From Chlamydiota bacterium (GTDB lineage Bacteria; Chlamydiota; Chlamydiia; Chlamydiales; Rhabdochlamydiaceae), in NCBI GenBank assembly GCA_021772335.1, contig JAJFMD010000005.1:124001-188000 (forward strand): a stretch of 64,000 nucleotides of DNA. Direction: 5' to 3'. The position numbers were made by a program, and so were the translations under genes. Below, piece after piece: positions 28,329 through 36,927 of the stretch; within the stretch, counting starts at the first letter, position 1; each line of letters starts with the position of its first letter. The notes beneath the pieces were generated by a model that saw only the letters and a list, made by a program, of their open reading frames with translations, made no database searches and was not told the origin of the DNA.

Positions 28329-29184
28329 TGTCCCTTTAGCTCCCTATTCAACTTATAAAATCGGTGGTCCAGCTCGGTTATTTGCCGTTGCGCGTACTCT
28401 CGATGATCTTAAGGTACTTTCTTCCTACGCAAATGAAAATCAAATCCCTATCCTTGTGATTGGCCGTGGGTCTAACTGCTTATTCGATGATCGCGGTTTT
28501 GATGGACTAGTCATTCAGAACAAGATTGATGGTGTAAAATATACAGATGATACAGTGGAAGTAGGAGCGGGAATTAACTTTTCACTACTTGGTGCGCAAA
28601 CAGCGCGCAAAGGATTTTCTGGTCTTGAATTTGCATCGGGTATTCCTGGCAGTGTTGGTGGAGCGGTTTTTATGAATGCCGGTGCGGGGGGACGAGAAGT
28701 GAAAGATGCTCTAATTTCAGCAACAGTCCTCGATCAAAATGGCACAATACAAACTCTCAGAAATGAAGATTTTAAATTTGCTTACCGCAATTCCATTTTG
28801 CATGAATCGCAAGCAATTGTGATCAATGCTCTTTTTGCTTTAACACTATCTGAAAATGCACGGGAAAAACAACTCGATCTTTTAACCTATCGCTTGCGCA
28901 CGCAGCCTTATCGCGATAAATCGGCAGGATGCGTCTTTCGCAATCCTGCAAATGCAAGCGCAGGGGCATTGATTGAGAAAAGCGGACTGAAAGGAACAAG
29001 AATTGGCGATGCGGAAATATCCACTGTGCATGCGAACTTTATTATCAACCGCGGCAATGCTAAAGCCTCAGATATTTTAGCTCTTCTCGATCTTATAGAA
29101 ACGACAGTCTATGAAAAATATCAAATTAGACTAGTGCGTGAAGTGAGAAGTATTCCTTACCGGCCGTTAATTTCATCCATTTGA
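28303..29184 (+). CDS. murB: UDP-N-acetylenolpyruvoylglucosamine reductase
   Basis: FAD-dependent reductase making UDP-N-acetylmuramate for peptidoglycan. 293 residues. The FAD-binding ILVIGRGSN (about 49-57) and LEFASGIPGSVGGAVFMNAG (about 107-126) are present. The catalytic region KSAGCVFRNP (Ser about 207) and a C-terminal glutamate in VREVRSIP follow. It supports a functional peptidoglycan precursor pathway. The ATG lies inside the end of nusB, so translation is coupled. Confidence 0.96.
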   Translation: MPHSLLQSDVPLAPYSTYKIGGPARLFAVARTLDDLKVLSSYANENQIPILVIGRGSNCLFDDRGFDGLVIQNKIDGVKYTDDTVEVGAGINFSLLGAQTARKGFSGLEFASGIPGSVGGAVFMNAGAGGREVKDALISATVLDQNGTIQTLRNEDFKFAYRNSILHESQAIVINALFALTLSENAREKQLDLLTYRLRTQPYRDKSAGCVFRNPANASAGALIEKSGLKGTRIGDAEISTVHANFIINRGNAKASDILALLDLIETTVYEKYQIRLVREVRSIPYRPLISSI

Positions 29185-29214
29185 ACCCTAGAATTGGCTT
29201 TTTCTGATATACTC

Positions 29215-29259
29215 CTTCATACACAAATGTTACCATTTTGATAACATTTGTGTATGAAG
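29215..29259. promoter_or_regulatory. 18-bp perfect inverted repeat
   Basis: Arms CTTCATACACAAATGTTA and its exact complement flank a 9-nt loop (CCATTTTGA), 30 bp after the murB stop. The stem is AT-rich and no T-run follows on either side, so it is not a classical terminator, though it could still act as one or stabilise the murB mRNA. A dimeric-regulator site or a remnant of a small repeat are alternatives. Confidence 0.6.
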
Positions 29260-29343
29260 CAACAAGTTTGATGTGAAATTTTTCAGCATTAAAAGAGTTG
29301 AATTTTCGCATTTATGGAAAATTGAAGTAAAAGTTAGATAATT

Positions 29344-30162
29344 ATGTTTCGAGCTGATTTGCATTGTCATACGCGCTTTTCAGATGGTTCTTTTACGCCA
29401 GAGGAAATTATTCTTAAGGCTAAAGAAAACAACCTAAGTGCCTTAGTAATTACAGATCACGATACAATTGATGCCTATCCAGAAGCGATAGAAATTGCGA
29501 AAAGAGAGGGGATTTTACTCGGCACTGGGATTGAGCTCTCCTGTTTTTTTGAGGAACAAAGCGTTCATATTCTCGGTTACGATTTTCAGCTCGATAGTGA
29601 GCCTTTGATCGATTTATGCAAAAAGCATTATGACCGGCGGATGAAGCGTAACCGTGGAATTCTTGAGAGGCTTAAGAAGAAAGGATTTGTGATTGAAGAG
29701 AAAGAGTTGCTTGAGGCTTTTCCTTCAAGTTCACGTATAGGCAGACCTCATATCGCTGAGCTGCTTATCCGTAAAGGGCATGTGCGTGATATGCAGCACG
29801 CCTTTCAACTTTATCTCGGTGATCAGTGCAGCTGTTATGTATCATCAAGTGGAATTACGCCTGAAGAAACAGTCGAGATTATTCATCAAGCGGGAGGAAA
29901 AGCATTCATTGCGCATCCTCATCTCATTAGAAAGCAACGAATTGTCGAGCATTTGCTCACATTGCCCTTTGATGGGATTGAGTGCTATTATTCGGTTCTT
30001 CCATCTCATCGTGAAAAAAAATGGCTGCAAATTGCTAAACAGCGAAAAATGTTAATTAGCGGCGGTTCTGATTTTCATGGATCATTTAAACCGTATATTG
30101 AACTTGGCTCTTCATGGGTTGATGAAGAGCATTTTAGAAAAATATTTTCTAACTTAGTTTAA
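29344..30162 (+). CDS. PHP-domain metal phosphoesterase (YciV/RNase AM-like)
   Basis: 272 residues. PHP-domain metal motifs: DLHCHTRFSDGS (5-16), ITDHDT (38-43), IELSCF, AHPHLI (about 197-202) and GGSDFHG (about 239-245). The family (E. coli YciV) hydrolyses 3',5'-nucleoside bisphosphates and trims RNA 5' ends. There is no DNA polymerase domain. The gene lies alone between the inverted repeat and the convergent coiled-coil gene. Confidence 0.9.
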   Translation: MFRADLHCHTRFSDGSFTPEEIILKAKENNLSALVITDHDTIDAYPEAIEIAKREGILLGTGIELSCFFEEQSVHILGYDFQLDSEPLIDLCKKHYDRRMKRNRGILERLKKKGFVIEEKELLEAFPSSSRIGRPHIAELLIRKGHVRDMQHAFQLYLGDQCSCYVSSSGITPEETVEIIHQAGGKAFIAHPHLIRKQRIVEHLLTLPFDGIECYYSVLPSHREKKWLQIAKQRKMLISGGSDFHGSFKPYIELGSSWVDEEHFRKIFSNLV

Positions 30163-30197
30163 GTTGTCTACATCTGTAATGTGTTCTTCACTTTTTT

Positions 30198-31019
30198 CTA
30201 TAGACCAATATCCATCATGGCAATATCAGTAATAAGTTCTTCAATTTTTTCTGCAGACCAATAGCCTTCAGAGCAGTCTTCCAATTGATGTGCAGTGGCA
30301 ATACACGCCTGAGCGAGGACAAGAGGAGTGTGGTCTAATAGCTTATCGGGATCACCTCCAAGTTTTCTTAAGTGATCACCCACTTGCAAACGTGTTTGAA
30401 TAGAGAGCTGATAATACTCTTTCATCGCGTTGCGGTTCTTTTGTTTAAAAAACAGACATGCAGTGTCAAAAAGAGAGCAGGTTTCATCGAAGTTTTCTCC
30501 AGATGAAGTGGTCGTAGATGGGGAGGGATGTATGTCGATCTCAATTAAATTGGATTGAAAATTTGTGCCTTGTCGAAGATAAAATTGTTCAACGATTTGA
30601 CGCGCTTCTTGAACACTTTGTTTTTCATTATGAGCCGGCCGGTAGTTTTCCTCAAAAGCAGCAAGATCATGCCTTAGAGCTTCTACTTTATCTTCAATTC
30701 CATAGTAGCTTATTCCCTTTTGCAGGCCTTGAGCAATTTCCTTACTTTGTTTAGTTAAGCGATCAACTTGCGATCGCATGTGTTGATCTTCAAGCTCTCC
30801 AAAAAGAGTGATCAATCTTTGATTAAGCTCCTCTAAATGCGGCTTGTTAAAAGGAGTTGCATCTTTAGTTAGCTCGATCACTTTATGTTGCAGTTGGTCG
30901 AGTTGGATAAAAAGCGCTTTGTATTCTTCACTATCTATCGAAGATTTTTGAACACGTTGCTGAATAGAATTAATATTTTGTTGGAGATGGAAAGAGTCAA
31001 TTGGGCGAATTTCAGACAT
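30198..31019 (-). CDS. Predicted helical coiled-coil protein, function unknown
   Basis: 273 residues with no recognised family. Residues about 10-140 have heptad-like Leu/Gln/Lys patterns (LDQLQHKVIELT, LTKQSKEIAQGLQ) and probably form coiled coil. A serine/threonine-rich linker (about 166-175) separates a C-terminal helical domain ending in EEYWS-type residues (EGYWSAEKIEELITDIAMMD). No signal peptide or membrane segment is seen. It could be a cytosolic scaffold or a secreted protein; nothing further can be supported. Confidence 0.7.
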   Translation of the reverse strand: MSEIRPIDSFHLQQNINSIQQRVQKSSIDSEEYKALFIQLDQLQHKVIELTKDATPFNKPHLEELNQRLITLFGELEDQHMRSQVDRLTKQSKEIAQGLQKGISYYGIEDKVEALRHDLAAFEENYRPAHNEKQSVQEARQIVEQFYLRQGTNFQSNLIEIDIHPSPSTTTSSGENFDETCSLFDTACLFFKQKNRNAMKEYYQLSIQTRLQVGDHLRKLGGDPDKLLDHTPLVLAQACIATAHQLEDCSEGYWSAEKIEELITDIAMMDIGL

Positions 31020-31102
31020 CGAAATAGCGTTGGGTTTTTTCTAAGGATTTCACAAGATAATCAGCTGCGATTTTTTAGGCAAATCAATTCGAGAGGTATC
31101 TC

Positions 31103-31723
31103 TCAAAGGTTTTTTTCAATCAAAATTACGCTTGGCGCAAGATGTCGATTATGCCAGCGATGATGTGTTACACACCACTGATTTGAGGGTAGTTTTTTGC
31201 AAAAGTCAAGCAAGATAAGTTCTTCTTCTGCTCCTTGAGGATGTCCGGGATAGCATGTTAGTGAAATGACTCCGCCTTGTTTTAAAAGAGTTAAAGCTTC
31301 TTCGATGCTTTTAAGCGTTGTTTCAATAAGCGTTGTGAGTTGTTTGTCACCTCCAGGTAAATAGCCAAGGTTATAAACGATTAAGTTAGCTTGGTTCGTA
31401 ATGGGTAATTTGCTATGACACCCGTGTACAAACTCGATGCGATCCAAGTAGTGCTGCTCTAACTTTTTTGCTAATAATTGACGTGTGCTATCGAGAGCGT
31501 TTAATTGAACATCAATCGCATAGAGTTTCCCTTTGTCTTTGGAAAGAATCATTTGCGCTAATGCGAGTGTATCATGGCCATTTCCGCAAGTGCAGTCGAT
31601 TGCAGTATCTCCAACCTTGCAGTGCTTGTGCCAGAGATCATGAGTAAAAGAGAGATGGGAGGGGAGTAGAGAAAATTGTCGCTCTCGCACTTTTTTTTCT
31701 AATGCTTTAAGATCATTCGCCAT
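31103..31723 (-). CDS. SAM-dependent methyltransferase, MnmM/YtqB family
   Basis: About 206 residues. The SAM-binding loop is AIDCTCGNGHDT (about 41-52), with acidic motif II YAIDVQ. The family-specific NLGYLPGGDK (about 113-122) and CYPGHPQGAEE match Bacillus YtqB, now known as the tRNA wobble-uridine methyltransferase MnmM. I set the start at the ATG at 31723, preceded by AAGGA. A longer frame reaching 31792 would run into nadB. Its ATG and that of divergent nadB overlap within CATG, an unusually tight divergent pair. Confidence 0.85.
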   Translation of the reverse strand: MANDLKALEKKVRERQFSLLPSHLSFTHDLWHKHCKVGDTAIDCTCGNGHDTLALAQMILSKDKGKLYAIDVQLNALDSTRQLLAKKLEQHYLDRIEFVHGCHSKLPITNQANLIVYNLGYLPGGDKQLTTLIETTLKSIEEALTLLKQGGVISLTCYPGHPQGAEEELILLDFCKKLPSNQWCVTHHRWHNRHLAPSVILIEKNL

Positions 31724-33164
31724 GAAATATGATGTCCTTATTATTGGTTCCGGCATAGCCGGCTCGCTCTCTGCTTTAGAACTAGCTCGCAAAGGGTTTC
31801 AGGTTGCGCTCCTTAGCTGTGGCACTTCTAACTCCTCCTTAGCACAAGGTGGTGTGGCGTATCGAGCGAAAAATGATTCAGCTGAGCTCTTCGAGCAGGA
31901 TATTTTATCAGCAGGGGGAGGTTTATGTCACGAGCCAACCGTGCGCAATTTTTGTAGCATAGCTCCCTTGATTCTTAAAAAATTGCTTATAGAGCGCTAT
32001 CCTGTTTCTTTTGATTATGAGCAAGATGCGCTGAGTCTTACTATGGAGGCGGCTCATAGTAGAGCTCGCATTATTCATCACAGTGATCAAACCGGTAAAG
32101 CAATTATGCATACGCTTAATGCTGCAGTCTCAGATGAGCCAAATATTGCTCTTTTCCCTCATCATTGTGCGACTAGGCTGCTATGTGATGAAAAGAAGGT
32201 TTGTTATGGGGCAGAAGTTCATGATGGGAAGCAATCAAAGCTATTTTTTGCGAAGGAAATCATTCTCGCTACGGGAGGCGCTGCAGGCCTTTATTTGCAT
32301 ACGTCTAATTCACCTGATGCGGATGGGAGTGGTATAGCGCTTGCTTATAGAGCAGGCGCTCAAGTTCGCAACATGGAATATGTCCAATTTCATCCAACAA
32401 GTCTATTCCACCCAAATACAAAACGCCATTTACTCACTGAAGCATTGAGAGGGGAAGGAGCTTGTTTGCTCAACGGCGATTTTCAGCCTTTTATGATAAA
32501 CTATCACGAGTTGGGTGATTTGGCTCCTCGTGATGTGGTCACAAGAGCAATTTATGATCAATTACAGCAAAGTAATATGGAGCATTTGTGGCTCGATATC
32601 AGCTTCAAATCTCGTGAGTGGTTGCAAATGCGGTTCCCTGGAATTGATGCAATTTGTAAAAAGCACGGGTTGGATTTTACGCAAGAGCCTATCCCCATTG
32701 TTCCTGCTGCTCATTATTTATGTGGAGGAGTTGTTACCGATCTTTCCGGAAAAACAACGGTAAAACGTCTTTCTGTCATTGGAGAGGCCGCATGCACAGG
32801 AATGCATGGAGCGAATCGCCTTGCATCAACCTCTCTTCTTGAAGGAGTTGTGATGGCTGAGCTTTGTGTAAAAAACCTATCTGAGCAGATGAATTCGACA
32901 ACATATACCTTTCCTAAAGGAAATCACACGGAAAACATCGATTATTCACTGGATTATTCTGTGAAGCAGCAGGTAAAAAAAATTATGTGGGAGCATGTTG
33001 GTATTAAACGTAGTGCGGAAGGATTAGAGTACGCTGCTCGTGAATTAAAAAAAATTATGCATATTCATCCATCAATCGAAGCTGCCTTGTTGATCACTAC
33101 TGCAGCGTTAAACAACTATGAGTCTCGGGGATGTCATTTTCGAGCAAACAGTTGTCTGATTTAA
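31722..33164 (+). CDS. nadB: L-aspartate oxidase
   Basis: FAD enzyme that oxidises aspartate to iminoaspartate, the first step of de novo NAD synthesis. 480 residues (family about 510-540). The N-terminal Rossmann motif DVLIIGSGIAGSLSALELA (4-22), SSLAQGGVA (about 38-46), ATGGAAGLY, EALRGEGA and the active-site stretch PAAHYLCGGV (about 326-335) are all present. The helical C-terminus is somewhat short. No nadA or nadC lies in the window. There is no clear Shine-Dalgarno, so it could be leaderless or weakly translated. Confidence 0.93.
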   Translation: MKYDVLIIGSGIAGSLSALELARKGFQVALLSCGTSNSSLAQGGVAYRAKNDSAELFEQDILSAGGGLCHEPTVRNFCSIAPLILKKLLIERYPVSFDYEQDALSLTMEAAHSRARIIHHSDQTGKAIMHTLNAAVSDEPNIALFPHHCATRLLCDEKKVCYGAEVHDGKQSKLFFAKEIILATGGAAGLYLHTSNSPDADGSGIALAYRAGAQVRNMEYVQFHPTSLFHPNTKRHLLTEALRGEGACLLNGDFQPFMINYHELGDLAPRDVVTRAIYDQLQQSNMEHLWLDISFKSREWLQMRFPGIDAICKKHGLDFTQEPIPIVPAAHYLCGGVVTDLSGKTTVKRLSVIGEAACTGMHGANRLASTSLLEGVVMAELCVKNLSEQMNSTTYTFPKGNHTENIDYSLDYSVKQQVKKIMWEHVGIKRSAEGLEYAARELKKIMHIHPSIEAALLITTAALNNYESRGCHFRANSCLI

Positions 33165-33175
33165 AAATGACTTTC

Positions 33176-33204
33176 TTGCTTCGAATTCGCTCTTCATATA
33201 TCAT
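33176..33204 (+). promoter_or_regulatory. Putative tRNA-Val promoter
   Basis: TTGCTT at 33176-33181 and TATCAT at 33199-33204 are 17 bp apart, placing transcription start near 33211, just before the tRNA at 33220. It lies immediately after the nadB stop. Confidence 0.5.
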
Positions 33205-33219
33205 TTCTGAACTAATTTC

Positions 33220-33293
33220 GGGGTATTAGCTCAGTTGGTTAGAGCGCCACGTTGACATCGTGGAGGTCAGCTGTTCGAGTCAGCTATATCCCA
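33220..33293 (+). tRNA. tRNA-Val (GAC)
   Basis: A complete 74-nt cloverleaf. The acceptor arms GGGGTAT and ATATCCC pair (one G-U), with discriminator A. The anticodon stem CCACG/CGTGG encloses TTGACAT, giving anticodon GAC. The T arm AGCTG-TTCGAGT-CAGCT is perfect. CCA is not encoded. No terminator follows; transcription may run on into the ThrRS-like gene and infC. Confidence 0.95.
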
Positions 33294-33309
33294 TTCCGTA
33301 TTAAAATAA

Positions 33310-34638
33310 TTGTATATACTTTTGGTAGATATTCTCTCTTTGCGCCATTTAGCGGCGCATCTTCTTGCCGAAGCTCTGCTTGAGCTTTTTCCCTCAACTT
33401 CATTACTTAATGTAAAAGGAACTCAAAGTTTTTTTTACTGTGATATTGAGCCTGTGGATTTGAATCCCGAAATTCTCGTTCTACTCAAAGAAAGGATAAG
33501 AGGGCTTGCGAAAGGCGATACGCCGTTAAAATTTCATGAATCTTTGGGTAGTAATGCTGCTGGGTGGCTGAAAGAGAGAAAGCAGCCCCATCTTGCGCAA
33601 GGTATTGCGAAAGATCAAATTATTTCTTTAATTGAAATCGATCACCATTTAGCTCCATGTCCGATGCTCTCAATAAAAAGCTCAAGAGATCTCGAGTATG
33701 TTGATCTCTATGAGATTTTACGAATCAAAAGAAACGGGAAAGAGCGACTTCGAATTATTGGTAATTGCGAAAGTGATAAAAACCAATTGAAAATCAAGCG
33801 GAAGAGCTATCTCTCTTTAAAAAATCTCGATCACGAAGATCTCTACCAAGAAATGGAGCTTTATAATGAAGTGACATTACCTCGAGGCGAGCGATTAAAT
33901 TTTTTAATACAGAATAGGATGCGCTTTTCAATGGAGTCTAGCGGATTTAAATTTATTGCTAATGTTGATGAAAAAAAGCGGAATCCATTCTTGCGTGCTT
34001 CGAATATTGAAAATCTTTTTGCTCAAATAGAAGGGATGAAGATTGTTGGGTTTTCACTTTGCAATAAGCAAGATCAGAAAAGAGAAATTGAAAGATATAG
34101 CAAGGCTATAGAGAAAATATTTAGCGATCTCGAGCTGGAAATTTCTCGAGACCAAAAACAGTGGCGTTGTGTAGATCTTTACGGAGAGCTTCAAATCGTT
34201 GCTGAGTTAGAGATTTCATCTTGTGGATGGGGACCTTATAAAATTTTTAAATTGTCAATAGCTCCTATCAATAAAATCATGAATTTACTTCTTGAAAAGG
34301 ATCGGGGATTATTGCCATTTGGGGTTAACCCTGAGCAGCTGAGGATTTTAGTTGTTGATAAACGTGCTAGTGATTATGCTAAAATGCTTTTTTGTCGAGT
34401 GCATGATGAAGGTTTACAGTTATATGAACCCACTCAGTGTGATCAGCTCAATCAAGAGGTTGTTACTGCAGTTAGACAAAGGGTTGCATATTGCGCTATC
34501 TTAGGAGAGCGTGAAGCAAAAGATGGATTAGTAACATTACGCGAGATAGGCACTATGAAAGAAGAGCTTATTGAGTTTAAGCAGGTTGCTGATACCATTA
34601 AGAAAAATTATAGAATTGGGGAAAAATTTGAGAGTTAA
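33310..34638 (+). CDS. Degenerate threonyl-tRNA-synthetase-like protein, probably non-catalytic
   Basis: 442 residues starting at a TTG (33310 or 33322); no ATG or ribosome site is seen. Residues about 12-50 (RHLAAHLLAEALLELFP) match the editing-domain HxxxH of ThrRS. HHLAPCPM (about 116-123) sits where CxGPH would be. Residues about 270-330 (IEKIFSDLELEI, then FKLSIAPINKIMNLLLEK) align with the end of the catalytic core, but class II motif 2 is gone and the motif-3 Arg is replaced. LLPFGVNPEQLRILVV onward resembles the anticodon-binding domain. It directly precedes infC, the usual thrS position. It cannot be the cell's working ThrRS; a regulatory, editing or tRNA-binding role is possible. 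Confidence 0.75.
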   Translation: MYILLVDILSLRHLAAHLLAEALLELFPSTSLLNVKGTQSFFYCDIEPVDLNPEILVLLKERIRGLAKGDTPLKFHESLGSNAAGWLKERKQPHLAQGIAKDQIISLIEIDHHLAPCPMLSIKSSRDLEYVDLYEILRIKRNGKERLRIIGNCESDKNQLKIKRKSYLSLKNLDHEDLYQEMELYNEVTLPRGERLNFLIQNRMRFSMESSGFKFIANVDEKKRNPFLRASNIENLFAQIEGMKIVGFSLCNKQDQKREIERYSKAIEKIFSDLELEISRDQKQWRCVDLYGELQIVAELEISSCGWGPYKIFKLSIAPINKIMNLLLEKDRGLLPFGVNPEQLRILVVDKRASDYAKMLFCRVHDEGLQLYEPTQCDQLNQEVVTAVRQRVAYCAILGEREAKDGLVTLREIGTMKEELIEFKQVADTIKKNYRIGEKFES

Positions 34639-35155
34639 TCGTGAGATTCGCGCAGCTAATGTGCGTTTAATTGGCAAAGACGGTGATCAGCTTGGTCTTA
34701 TGACTGTTTCGCAGGCACAGGCTTTAGCTGAAAAAGAAAATTTAGATCTTGTTGAAATATCTCCTAATGCGACTCCTCCTGTATGTAAAATTATTGATTA
34801 TGGCAAATTTCGCTATCAGCAGGCCAAAAAGGAGAAGGAACAACGCAAGGCTCAAGTTCATATCAAGGTCAAAGAGGTTAAAGTTAAACCTAATACTGAT
34901 GAAAATGACTTGCAGGTTAAGCTAAAGCGCGCTCGTGATTTCATCTCTAAACAAAACAAGGTACGTATTACCTGTGTTTTTCGAGGCAGAGAAATGCAGC
35001 ATACTGAGTATGGAAGGCGCATTGTTTCGCGTATGGTTGAAGAGCTTGTTGATATTGCTCATCCTGAAGCTTTTCCCAAAATGTTTGGAAGAACCCTATC
35101 GGTTGTTTTAGCTCCTGGGCAACGTAAAGCGACAAAATCGACAAATAACGCTTAA
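34628..35155 (+). CDS. infC: Translation initiation factor IF-3
   Basis: Binds the 30S subunit and checks start-codon choice. About 175 residues from the TTG at 34628, which opens LRVNREIRAANVRLIG as IF-3 proteins do; GGGG lies 6 nt upstream. The linker and C-domain (PPVCKIIDYGKFRYQQ, KRARDFI, RGREM) are complete. No ATG is available: AUU, AUA and UUG are the only candidates, fitting the classic use of a rare infC start for self-regulation. The start overlaps the end of the ThrRS-like gene by 11 nt. Confidence 0.95.
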   Translation: MRVNREIRAANVRLIGKDGDQLGLMTVSQAQALAEKENLDLVEISPNATPPVCKIIDYGKFRYQQAKKEKEQRKAQVHIKVKEVKVKPNTDENDLQVKLKRARDFISKQNKVRITCVFRGREMQHTEYGRRIVSRMVEELVDIAHPEAFPKMFGRTLSVVLAPGQRKATKSTNNA

Positions 35156-35240
35156 AATTTCTATTAGGCATAGCAAAAAAAAACCCGATATGGCAAAATA
35201 TCCAGCAATACATCAATTATTGGATTAAGGAGAGTTGATT

Positions 35241-35438
35241 GTGACGAAAATGAAGACGAAAAAAGCTCTAGTAGGCCGTTTTAAAGTAACTGGAACAGGA
35301 AAACTTTTGCGCTCTCGTCCTGGCCGTCGCCATATCCTCACCAAAAAAAGTGCTAAACGAAAACGCAACCTACGTCAGCCGGGTCTAGTCAGCGAGACAC
35401 AGCTAAAAATGTACAAAGGTTTATTAGGCGTTTCGTAA
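35241..35438 (+). CDS. rpmI: 50S ribosomal protein L35
   Basis: 65 residues, matching the L35 length. It reads [20 protein letters not shown] at the N-terminus, the standard L35 opening. It starts at GTG 35241, with AAGGAG 8 nt upstream. Very basic. Member of the infC-rpmI-rplT-pheS operon. Confidence 0.96.
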   Translation: MTKMKTKKALVGRFKVTGTGKLLRSRPGRRHILTKKSAKRKRNLRQPGLVSETQLKMYKGLLGVS

Positions 35439-35459
35439 TACAATTTAGGAGAAAATACA

Positions 35460-35819
35460 ATGACTCGCGTCACAAATCGAGTTGCAGCTCATCGTCGCAA
35501 AAAAAGACTCTTCCGCCTTGCAAAAGGATTTGTCGGTGATCGCAAAAATCACCTTCGCCTAACTAAAGATGCGGTGATGAAAGCGCTTGCTTATAATTAC
35601 ATTCATCGTAAAAAACGCAAGAGTGACTTTCGTAAGATATGGATTATTCGTATTGGCATTGCAGCTAAAATGAATGGAATTTCTTATAGCAGGTTGATTA
35701 ATGGTCTGACTAAAGCAGGCTGTGAGATTAATCGTAAGATGCTTTCAGAGATGGCGATTCGCGATCCTAAAGGCTTTACTGCAATTGCATCAAAAGCAAA
35801 AGAAGCGCTTGTAGCTTAA
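35460..35819 (+). CDS. rplT: 50S ribosomal protein L20
   Basis: 119 residues, needed for early 50S assembly. It opens MTRVTNRVAAHRRKKRLFR and carries FRKIWIIRI and NGLTKAGCEINRKMLSEMA, typical of L20. The ATG is preceded by AGGAG. It follows rpmI by 21 bp. Confidence 0.97.
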   Translation: MTRVTNRVAAHRRKKRLFRLAKGFVGDRKNHLRLTKDAVMKALAYNYIHRKKRKSDFRKIWIIRIGIAAKMNGISYSRLINGLTKAGCEINRKMLSEMAIRDPKGFTAIASKAKEALVA

Positions 35820-35849
35820 TTTCCTTTCTATATCTTTACCGAGGGTGCT

Positions 35850-36869
35850 TTGGAAGATCAAATTTCAATATTAGCACAGCAATTTCATCGCGATCTCGAG
35901 AAAGCGCAAAATAGCGCAGACATTCGCGATCTAAAAGTGAAGTATCTCGGGAAGAAAGGTCCTATTGCTTCATTAATGATGAATCTGAGAGATGTTTCAA
36001 AAGAAGAGAGACCTCAATTCGGAAAACTTGTTAATGATTTTAAAGTTAAAGCCCAAGAACTTTGCGACCAAACTTTAGTCACATTTGACAAAGTTGAACT
36101 CGCCAAAATCATCGAAAAAGAAAGAATTGATGTCACCGAGCCTGGACGATGCAAATCCCTAGGGCGTGGGCATCCAATATCTCAAATGATGCAACGCGTC
36201 ATTGATGTTTTGATCGGAATGGGGTTTGCTGTCCAGTATGGACCAGATATCGAAACCGATTATTACAACTACGAAGGGCTTAACTTCCCACCTGATCATC
36301 CTGCACGCGAGATGCAGGATACTTTTTATATTACTCCAGAATACCTTCTTCGTTCTCACACTTCCAATACTCAATTGCGTGTGATGGAATCGCACACTCC
36401 ACCAATACGCATTATTGCTCCAGGAACTTGTTATCGCAACGAGACGATTAGTAGTAGGTCTCATGTGTTTTTTCATCAGGTTGAAGGGCTATATATCGAT
36501 AAAAATGTCACATTTGCCGATCTGTTAGCTACGATGCGACAATTTTGGGCCGAACTGTTTCAGCGAGATGTTAAAACGCGCTTTCGTCCAAGCTACTTCC
36601 CTTTTGTTGAACCTGGTCTTGAAGTAGATATCGAATGTATTAATTGCGATATGAAAGGATGTAGCCTTTGTAAAAAAACAGGCTGGTTAGAGGTGTGTGG
36701 CGCAGGAATGGTTCATCCTGAAGTTCTTAAGAATGGAAATATCGATCCCGAGGAATATTCAGGCTATGCATGGGGTCTTGGCATTGAACGTCTAGCTATG
36801 TTGATTTATGGCGTTGATGACATCCGCACTTTCTTTGATAACGATATTCGTTTTCTATCTCAGTTTTAA
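35850..36869 (+). CDS. pheS: Phenylalanyl-tRNA synthetase alpha subunit
   Basis: Catalytic subunit of PheRS. 339 residues. The N-terminal coiled-coil arm (ADIRDLKVKYLGKKGPIA) precedes the class II core: GRGHPISQMM, FPPDHPAREMQDTFYI (about 151-166), YRNETISSRSHVFFHQVEG (motif 2), and WGLGIERLAML (motif 3, about 309-319). It starts at a TTG at 35850 preceded by GAGGGTG. pheT is not downstream. It ends the infC operon before a hairpin. Confidence 0.96.
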   Translation: MEDQISILAQQFHRDLEKAQNSADIRDLKVKYLGKKGPIASLMMNLRDVSKEERPQFGKLVNDFKVKAQELCDQTLVTFDKVELAKIIEKERIDVTEPGRCKSLGRGHPISQMMQRVIDVLIGMGFAVQYGPDIETDYYNYEGLNFPPDHPAREMQDTFYITPEYLLRSHTSNTQLRVMESHTPPIRIIAPGTCYRNETISSRSHVFFHQVEGLYIDKNVTFADLLATMRQFWAELFQRDVKTRFRPSYFPFVEPGLEVDIECINCDMKGCSLCKKTGWLEVCGAGMVHPEVLKNGNIDPEEYSGYAWGLGIERLAMLIYGVDDIRTFFDNDIRFLSQF

Positions 36870-36927
36870 GCGTCTCTCTGACTTGAATCAATCTATAGCT
36901 ACAATTTCTTAGTAATCTATCAAATTA

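Noticed and set aside
31724-31792. N-terminal extension of the mnmM-like gene into nadB
   Set aside because: The extension lies inside the highly conserved nadB N-terminus, and the ATG at 31723 has a ribosome site.
34571-34627. Longer N-terminus for infC from a TTG at 34571
   Set aside because: The added residues (SLSRLLIPLRK) do not look like IF-3, and a ribosome site precedes the TTG at 34628.
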